Origin: CAZRDB01 sp964598695
GTDB lineage: Bacteria; Armatimonadota; Zipacnadia; UBA1398
Length of the DNA: 14,296 nt
NCBI GenBank assembly: GCA_964598695.1
Contig: CAZRDB010000130.1
Span: 1 to 14,296, forward strand
Reading direction: 5' to 3'
Part shown: piece after piece, positions 6,846 through 12,450 of the stretch
How positions within the stretch are numbered: position 1 is the stretch's first letter
Layout: every line of letters starts with the position of its first letter
Position numbers and translations under genes: made by a program
The notes under the pieces: generated by a model
The model's input: only the letters and a program-made list of their open reading frames with translations
What the model was told of the DNA's origin: nothing
Databases searched by the model: none

Positions 6846-9806
6846 CTACCGCGTGCAGACGATCCGGAAGGCCTTCGCCGGCTCCGTGAGGTGCAGCGTC
6901 TCTCCCTCCATCCGCGCCGGGCGGCCGTTGACCGTCACCTGCCGGAAGGGCCTCCGCTCCGGGTCGCGGACGACCACGCGGAGGCCGTCGGGTGGCCACT
7001 GCGCGGGGGGCGTCACGCCGAGCACGATCTCCCCCTCGCGTGCGCGCGACCGGACGGCCACCGTGCCGAAGAGGGTCGGCGCATCCCGCGCCTCGATGGT
7101 CTGTCCGGCGGCGAACCACCGGCTCGGACAACCGCGAAGCAGCCACAGCGTCCGCGGATCCTGCTCATCGACCACCATCCGCTTGAGCATCTCGACCATC
7201 CGGCCGTTGCCCGAGGGATTGGGCTGGAAGGGCGCGTAGTTGCCGTCGTCGAGGTTCACGCGCTCGACCGTCTGGTAGCAGTCGTGCGACAGGCCGTAGA
7301 CGAAGGTCGCGGTGAAGACGAGCAGCGCCTTCTCGAACTCCCCGCGCGCGAGGAAGTCGCGGTAGTAGGTGCGCTCGGTGATGTTCAGGTACCAGAACGG
7401 GTTGTCCGGCGGCCCCTCCATATGGTTGAGGAGCCCCATCCGCGTACCCGAGGTGCGCTCGAGGTACTCCACCATCGACCCGAAGTAGGGGTCCTCCGGG
7501 CGGAGCAGGCCCACGGCGAAGAGGGCGAGCGGGCCGTCGGTCCACCACAGACCGCCCCGGACGCCCTCGCGGTAGAAGACCGTGTTCGGGATGAGCGTCA
7601 GCCCCGTCTCGGGATCGGCGAACTGCGACCGGCGGGCCACCTCGAGGATGCACCGTCCGTACTCGTCGGCCTCCCGCGTCAGCCGGTCGGCCTCGGGGAG
7701 CCCCGCCACCCGGAACGCCTCGGCCATGCGCGACATCCCCTGCCACGTGTAGCCGTCCGAGAAGCCGAAGTGGTGGCGCCGGCCCTCCCAGTCGTGCACC
7801 CGCCCCTTCGGCAGAAGGCCGTAGTACTCGACCTTGCGGCCGTCGTCGTACCGCAGCCGCGTCCGCGCGCGCTCGCGCTGGAGGAACTCCCACGCCGCGA
7901 GGATGCCCGGCCGCTGCTCTCGCAGCCACTCTCGGTCGCCTGCGTAGAGGGCGTTCTCCGCGAGCGCCCACAGCACGGCGCCGGTCTCGCACATCCAGTA
8001 CATCGAGGTGCCCGTGTAGCAGCCCTCGGTGGTGAGCACGTCGCCGTCCGGGCCCCGGCCGTCGGCGTACGGCCCGACCCCGTTCTGACGCTCGGTGAAG
8101 AACCGGAGCGAGGGCCGCAGCTCCTCGGCGTAGCCCACCGAGGCGAGGGGCGCCGCCATGCTCGCGAACTCCCACGGCCAGACCATCGGCTGGGCGAACA
8201 GGTTCTGGTACGGCGCCTCCCACGGGCGGTCCGGCTCCTTCTTGGTGCTCGCCAGCGCCGAGAGGACGATGTGCCGGTAGATGTCGTTGAGGCGGGGCTC
8301 GGGCGTCGTGAGCTTCATCCCCCGCGCGAGCGGACGCTTCCAGTACTCCACGGCGCGGCTCAGCGCCGCCTCGTAGGGCGCCGCCGCCGCGGCGGTCAGC
8401 TCCTCGGGCGAGCACAGCCCGCGGCCCGTGGGCATCACGAGATCGACCGACCGCGTCCCGCCGGGCGCGAGGGTGGCCGAGAGGCACAGCGCGTCATCGA
8501 GCACCGCCCGCACGCCCTCCTCCGCCCGGTAGGCGAGGAGCGCACGGCCCCCGAGCAGCACCACCGGCTCGTCGGCCCGCAGGTCGAGCCCCGTCTGCTG
8601 CCAGCGCGTCTCGGGGGCGAGGAAGGGACCGTAGTTGACGTTCTGCGAACCGTGCATCCGGCCGATCAGGAGCGCTGCCTCGGACTCCGCCGGCGCCGTG
8701 CCCTCGTTCGTGAGGGTCAGCCGCACGCGCAGGTACTGGGGCTCGCGCCCGGTGGTCACCTCGTCGTCCGCGGGCAGGACGCAGAACGCCGTCTCGCGGA
8801 GCACGAGCGAGTCGACGCGCCACTCGCTCTCGACGATGGGGAGGTAGCCGTCCTTCAGCCGGAGTGTCGGCTCGCCGACGCGGGGCATCCGCCGTGCCGC
8901 GCCGAGGGCGAGGCCGAAGCCGAGGGCTGCGTCGTCGTTGCCCAGCGCGATCGAGAGGTCGGGCTGGACGAAGACGATGTCGGGGTGGTGCCGCGCCTCG
9001 ATGGGAACGCGCTTGGTGATCGGTACCCCCGGGCCGTCGAGGTCCTCCCACGTGACCTCGATGTGCTCGCGGGCCACGCCTTCGAGCGAGAAGCGCTCGA
9101 GCAGGCGCCGCGTCTCCTGCTCCGCCCGCTGCCGTGCCTCCCATCCGCCAAGGGCCTCGCGGGCGGCCTCCACGAACCCGGGCGCCGCGCTCGCCCCTTC
9201 GAGCCGAAGGTCATCGAGATCGCACTCCGCTTCGTACGCCGCGGGGCCGCCGAGGGAGCCGACCTCGAACGCGTCCTGCGTCACCGGCATCGGCGCGCTG
9301 TAGTGGGCCAGCGCGGCCAGTCTGCCGTCGATGTAGAGGCCGCGGCAGTGGAGTGACTCCTCCCAACACGCCGTGACGAGGTGCCACTCGCCCGGACTCC
9401 ACGTGAGCGGCGCGATCGCGCCGTCGCGCCCGGCCGGGTTGGAGAAGTAGACGATCTGCCGGCCCGCGTCGCCGTAGAAGCCAAGCGCGATCTCGTTGTC
9501 CTGCCCCGGATCCCCGGCGACCGACCACAGCACCCGGTCGCCCCGGAGTTCCTCGACGCGCCACCGCGGCCGCACCCAGACCGAGACCGAGCCGGCCGCG
9601 GGGTCGTAGAGGCCATCGGTCGGGTAGGTGAGCCGCGCGCCGCGGCCCACGAAGAGGCAGTCGCCATCGCGCCCCTCCGCGTACGCGAGCCCCGCGGCGA
9701 GCACGGGCTCGTGGCCTTCGGCCGAGATGGCCGACCCGTCGAAGGGGAAGACGGCGGGAGCCGCCGCCCAGACCAGGCAGACCTGCACGAGCGCAAGGAC
9801 GGACAT
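6846..9806 (-). CDS. Exported LamG-domain, six-hairpin glycosidase-like protein
   Basis: This is a predicted secreted carbohydrate-active protein of 986 residues. A signal peptide (about 1-17, SVLALVQVCLVWAAAP) is followed by a LamG/concanavalin-like lectin domain (about 20-205): a GDCLFVGRGARLTYP strand, SVSVWVRP, GEWHLVTACW, then LYIDGRLA. A beta-sandwich (about 270-465) and an (alpha/alpha)6-type barrel (about 480-885) come next, with QPMVWPWEFASM, CYTGTSMYWMCETGAVLWAL, LLPKGRVHDWEG, SDGYTWQGMSRMAEAF and DGNYAPFQPNP. A C-terminal beta domain (about 895-986) closes it. The barrel resembles six-hairpin glycosidases (GH15/GH63/GH78-like folds), but I cannot assign a GH family; acids E546, E608, D672 and D684 are only candidates for catalysis. 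The start at 9806 was chosen because the - strand AGGAGGAGG lies 6 nt upstream and a signal peptide follows. A start at 10007 would add 67 residues without signal character. It is divergent from the lipoprotein gene. Confidence 0.85.
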   Translation of the reverse strand: MSVLALVQVCLVWAAAPAVFPFDGSAISAEGHEPVLAAGLAYAEGRDGDCLFVGRGARLTYPTDGLYDPAAGSVSVWVRPRWRVEELRGDRVLWSVAGDPGQDNEIALGFYGDAGRQIVYFSNPAGRDGAIAPLTWSPGEWHLVTACWEESLHCRGLYIDGRLAALAHYSAPMPVTQDAFEVGSLGGPAAYEAECDLDDLRLEGASAAPGFVEAAREALGGWEARQRAEQETRRLLERFSLEGVAREHIEVTWEDLDGPGVPITKRVPIEARHHPDIVFVQPDLSIALGNDDAALGFGLALGAARRMPRVGEPTLRLKDGYLPIVESEWRVDSLVLRETAFCVLPADDEVTTGREPQYLRVRLTLTNEGTAPAESEAALLIGRMHGSQNVNYGPFLAPETRWQQTGLDLRADEPVVLLGGRALLAYRAEEGVRAVLDDALCLSATLAPGGTRSVDLVMPTGRGLCSPEELTAAAAAPYEAALSRAVEYWKRPLARGMKLTTPEPRLNDIYRHIVLSALASTKKEPDRPWEAPYQNLFAQPMVWPWEFASMAAPLASVGYAEELRPSLRFFTERQNGVGPYADGRGPDGDVLTTEGCYTGTSMYWMCETGAVLWALAENALYAGDREWLREQRPGILAAWEFLQRERARTRLRYDDGRKVEYYGLLPKGRVHDWEGRRHHFGFSDGYTWQGMSRMAEAFRVAGLPEADRLTREADEYGRCILEVARRSQFADPETGLTLIPNTVFYREGVRGGLWWTDGPLALFAVGLLRPEDPYFGSMVEYLERTSGTRMGLLNHMEGPPDNPFWYLNITERTYYRDFLARGEFEKALLVFTATFVYGLSHDCYQTVERVNLDDGNYAPFQPNPSGNGRMVEMLKRMVVDEQDPRTLWLLRGCPSRWFAAGQTIEARDAPTLFGTVAVRSRAREGEIVLGVTPPAQWPPDGLRVVVRDPERRPFRQVTVNGRPARMEGETLHLTEPAKAFRIVCTR

Positions 9807-9988
9807 GGAGAGCCTCCTCCTGGCGGCGTCGGCCGCCCTTGGGGGGTTCCCTGCTCCGTGGGCCGCACCTACCGCGACCGCGGAGGGCGCCCGCGTTCGC
9901 TGCCGGTAACGGCTCAGGCTCGGTAGTCGCCACGCAGGACCTCCGCACGCGGGGGCGAACCCCGGCCTTCTGACTGGAGGTCTTGCCT
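9807..9988. promoter_or_regulatory. Divergent intergenic region with two leader hairpins
   Basis: These 182 nt lie between two divergent starts and so should contain promoters for both. I could not identify convincing -35/-10 pairs on either strand. For the - strand gene, a hairpin (GGCGGC 9822-9827, loop 9828-9831, GCCGCC 9832-9837) sits directly beside its Shine-Dalgarno (9813-9820). For the + strand gene, a short GC stem (GGGG 9951-9954 with CCCC 9960-9963, loop GCGAA) lies ahead of GGAGG (9976-9980). No long inverted repeat of an obvious shared operator was seen. Confidence 0.45.
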
Positions 9989-11140
9989 GTGGCTCACCGC
10001 ACCCCACTGAGGCTCTGGCTCTGCCTCGCCGCGCCGCTCGCGGCGGCCTGTACCGGCGCCCACGGAGAGGACCCCTTCCTGGGCGAGCAGGATGGCACGC
10101 GCAAGGTGCTCGAGGGCGTGCCGGAGATCGGCTACCACATCCGCGTCTGCCCCTTTCCGGGCGCGATCGAGTCGCTCTTCCGCTACCTCGGCGAGCCTGT
10201 CGACTACGCCTACGCCGAGGGGGTCACCGGCGCCGCCTTCCGCCAGATCTGGAGCAAGGACGACGGCGGGAACGTCGACCTGATGTACCTCGCGCCGGAG
10301 CCCTACGTCCGCCTCTTCCGCGCGCTCGGCTACGACTTCCGCCGCGTGCCGAAGGAGGATCGGGACGCCTGCATCGCCGCGATCCGGGAGAGCATCGACC
10401 GGGGCGTTCCGGTCCTCTCGTTCGGGCCGGTGGGTCCTCCCGAGGCCGGTCTGGTGACAGGCTACGCCGACAGCGGGGAGACCCTGCTCGGTTGGAGCTA
10501 CTTCCAGGACCGCGCGACCCCCGGCTACTACGTGCTGCCCCGGTGGTTCGACACGGGGCGCCCGAACAGCGCCTTCGAGGGGCTCCTGGTTCTGGGCGCG
10601 AAGCACGAGCTGCGGCCGAGCGACCGCGAGACGCTCACGGAGTCACTCGAGTGGGCACTCGAGCTGGCGCTCGTGGCCGACCGCCTCCCCGGCTACCGGT
10701 GCGGCCTCGATGCCTTCGACGCGTGGGCCGAAAGCCTCGAGGTCGATGGCGACTACCCCGCCGGCGATGAGGCGACCCTCGGCGCCCGGCTGATGATCCA
10801 CACCGACCAGTGCGCGATGCTCTTCGGCCGCAACAGCGCCGCCGCGTACCTCCGCATGATGCGCGAGCGGGTGCCCGAGGTGGGCACCGAACTCGCCGCC
10901 GCGGCGGGCCGGTACGAGGCTGCCGCCGGCTTCGGGCGCGAGCTGTACGGGGACTGGATCGGCCCCACCAGACCCGAGGGGATTGCGAACGGCGAGACGC
11001 GCCGGCGGATGGCGGGCGTCATCCGTCAGGCGAAGGAGGCGGAGGAGGAGGCGCTGGCCTACGTCCGGCAGGCGGTGCGGCAGCTCGCCCCGACCTGGCA
11101 GGCGCCGGGCGAGGGAGAGGCCGCGGAGACGCGGGAGTAG
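9989..11140 (+). CDS. Putative lipoprotein with BtrH-like (papain-fold) N-domain
   Basis: This is an exported protein of 383 residues and unproven function. An N-terminal signal (LRLWLCLAAPLAAAC) ends in a lipobox-like AAAC with Cys21 as the possible lipid site; -3 Ala is weak for a lipobox. Residues about 45-190 resemble the BtrH N-terminal/C39-like papain fold: Cys54 in RVCPFPGAIESLFRYLGE, then a GVPVLSFGPVGPPEAG strand and LVTGYADSGETLLGWSYFQD. Where papain-like enzymes put the His before the GYD-type turn, this protein has PEAGLVTGY, so catalysis is doubtful. A helical C-terminal domain (about 210-375) has the motif RCGLDAFDAWAESL, as in proteins with BtrH_N plus a helical partner domain. 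GTG 9989 was chosen because GGAGG (9976-9980) is 8 nt upstream; TTG 9983 is only 2 nt from it. The gene heads a run with the M42 peptidase and the GH116-like gene. Confidence 0.75.
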   Translation: MAHRTPLRLWLCLAAPLAAACTGAHGEDPFLGEQDGTRKVLEGVPEIGYHIRVCPFPGAIESLFRYLGEPVDYAYAEGVTGAAFRQIWSKDDGGNVDLMYLAPEPYVRLFRALGYDFRRVPKEDRDACIAAIRESIDRGVPVLSFGPVGPPEAGLVTGYADSGETLLGWSYFQDRATPGYYVLPRWFDTGRPNSAFEGLLVLGAKHELRPSDRETLTESLEWALELALVADRLPGYRCGLDAFDAWAESLEVDGDYPAGDEATLGARLMIHTDQCAMLFGRNSAAAYLRMMRERVPEVGTELAAAAGRYEAAAGFGRELYGDWIGPTRPEGIANGETRRRMAGVIRQAKEAEEEALAYVRQAVRQLAPTWQAPGEGEAAETRE

Positions 11141-11142
11141 GC

Positions 11143-11173
11143 CCCTCGACGACCCCGCGCGAGGGCCGGTTTT
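11143..11173 (+). terminator. Possible weak terminator after the lipoprotein gene
   Basis: CCCTCG (11143-11148) pairs with CGAGGG (11160-11165) around an 11-nt loop. A TTTT run (11170-11173) follows after four bases. The stem is only 6 bp and the loop is large, so it may merely attenuate transcription into the M42 gene. If it works, the downstream peptidase would need its own promoter in 11174-11300, where none is obvious. Confidence 0.35.
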
Positions 11174-11275
11174 CGTGGGCCGAACAGCAAAGGGCTCGTC
11201 GGCGGCGGGCGAGAACCTGGGTGGCAACGGCCCTCCGGCGCCGCCCCGCCGCGGGCTGAGGAGCGCTCGGGGAAT

Positions 11276-11289
11276 GCCCGGTACCGGGC
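11276..11289. repeat. Perfect 14-bp palindrome upstream of the M42 gene
   Basis: GCCCGGTACCGGGC is its own reverse complement. It lies 32 nt before the preferred GTG start (11322) and just after an ATG at 11274. It could be a dimeric regulator's operator or an RNA hairpin in the leader. No second copy was noticed in the window. Function is unknown. Confidence 0.5.
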
Positions 11290-11321
11290 CTCAGGCCCTG
11301 TCAGGAGAGGACGTTCGACTC

Positions 11322-12416
11322 GTGGAGCCAGCCAACCATCAGTTCCCCCAACGCAGTCTCGACTTCCTGTTCGAGCTGCTGCGCACCCCAAGCGTGAGCG
11401 GACACGAGGAGCCCGCGCAGCGCGTGTTCCTCGCCTACGCCCGCGAACTGGGCCTCACGGTCGATGCCGGCGGACAGGGCAACGCCTGGGCGATCCTCGG
11501 ACCGACCGACGGGCCGCTCGTGGGCTTCGAGGGCCACATCGACCAGATCGGCCTCATGGTCCGGCATATCAGTGACGAGGGCTTCCTCCACTGCTCCTAC
11601 GTGGGCGGTTCGTGGGACGTCGCCAGCCGCCGCGTCACCGTCCACACGTCCGGCGGTCCGCGCCCGGGCGTCATCGGCAAGCAGCCGCGCGCCTACGCCG
11701 ACAACCCCGATGCCGCCGTGAAGGACTACGAGCACTGGGTCGACATCGGCGCGCGCGACGCCGACGACGCCCGCGCGAAGGTCGCGATCGGCGACTCCGT
11801 CACCTTCGACGGCCCACCAACCTTCCTCGGCGACGACCTGCTGCTCTCGTGCGGGATCGACGACCGGATCGGCGTCTTCTGCGCCATCGAGGCGCTCCGG
11901 ATCCTCCGGGAGGAGGGCTGGTCCGGCCCCCACGGCGTGGCCGCGCTCTCGTGCGTGCAGGAGGAGATCAGCATGGTCGGCGCCGCGACGGCCGGCCACG
12001 AGTTGGACCTGCGCGCCGTCGTCGCGCTCGATGTCTGGCCCTTCGTCACCGATGTGCCCGGGTGCGACGCCCGCCGCTTCGGGGCGCTCAAGCTCGGCAG
12101 CGGGCCCTGTGTCGTGCGGGGCGGCAACGTCGCGCCGCGGGTGTTCGAGCAGCTCACCGCCGCCGGGCGCGAGGGGGAGATCCCGCACCAGGTGCAGGCC
12201 TGGCCGGGGCCGACGCCCACCGACGCTCGCGAGTTCTTCCGCACCAAGGGAGGGATCCCGACGGGGCTCGTGGGGATCGCCGAGCGGTACCTGCACACAC
12301 CCTCCGAGGTCGTGCACCTCGGCGATGTCTGGAACTGCACTCGCCTGCTCGCCTCGTTCGTCAAGCGCCTCCCGGCCGAGCTGGACCTCTCGCGCCGGGA
12401 CGCGATCCTGCACTGA
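11322..12416 (+). CDS. M42-family metallo-aminopeptidase (FrvX/glutamyl aminopeptidase-like)
   Basis: M42 enzymes are dinuclear-metal, usually tetrahedral cytosolic aminopeptidases that trim peptides. This 364-residue protein has the complete ligand set in order: His72 in GHIDQIGLMV, bridging Asp180 in GIDDRIG, general base Glu214 and ligand Glu215 in VQEEISM, Asp237 in ALDVW, and His325 in RYLHTPSEVV. The motif GVIGKQPRAY also fits, and TPTDA replaces the common GGTDA. No signal peptide is present. GTG 11322 (GGAGAGG about 11 nt upstream) is preferred because codons 11274-11321 have many A/T third positions, unlike the gene body. ATG 11274, with GAGGAG 10 nt upstream, is a real alternative adding 16 residues. 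The gene is 34 nt ahead of the GH116-like gene, so they are probably co-transcribed. Family is secure; substrate preference is unknown (aminopeptidase, or a deblocking or cellulase-like M42 annotation). Confidence 0.9.
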   Translation: MEPANHQFPQRSLDFLFELLRTPSVSGHEEPAQRVFLAYARELGLTVDAGGQGNAWAILGPTDGPLVGFEGHIDQIGLMVRHISDEGFLHCSYVGGSWDVASRRVTVHTSGGPRPGVIGKQPRAYADNPDAAVKDYEHWVDIGARDADDARAKVAIGDSVTFDGPPTFLGDDLLLSCGIDDRIGVFCAIEALRILREEGWSGPHGVAALSCVQEEISMVGAATAGHELDLRAVVALDVWPFVTDVPGCDARRFGALKLGSGPCVVRGGNVAPRVFEQLTAAGREGEIPHQVQAWPGPTPTDAREFFRTKGGIPTGLVGIAERYLHTPSEVVHLGDVWNCTRLLASFVKRLPAELDLSRRDAILH

Positions 12417-12450
12417 GCACCCGCCGCGCACCAGGAAGGGACCGAATACG

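Noticed and set aside
6792..9356. 854-codon + strand frame opposite the LamG/glycosidase gene
   Set aside because: It starts inside the groEL terminator hairpin and its translation is compositionally biased (Arg, Pro, Val, Glu). The - strand gene has clear domains, an SD and a signal peptide.
9807..10007. 67-residue N-terminal extension of the - strand glycosidase gene
   Set aside because: It lacks signal-peptide character and overlaps the 5' end of the lipoprotein gene, while ATG at 9806 has an ideal SD and leads straight into a signal peptide.
10983..11321. Upstream extension of the M42 gene frame
   Set aside because: It overlaps the lipoprotein gene end, is Arg-rich shadow sequence there, and precedes the normal M42 N-terminus.
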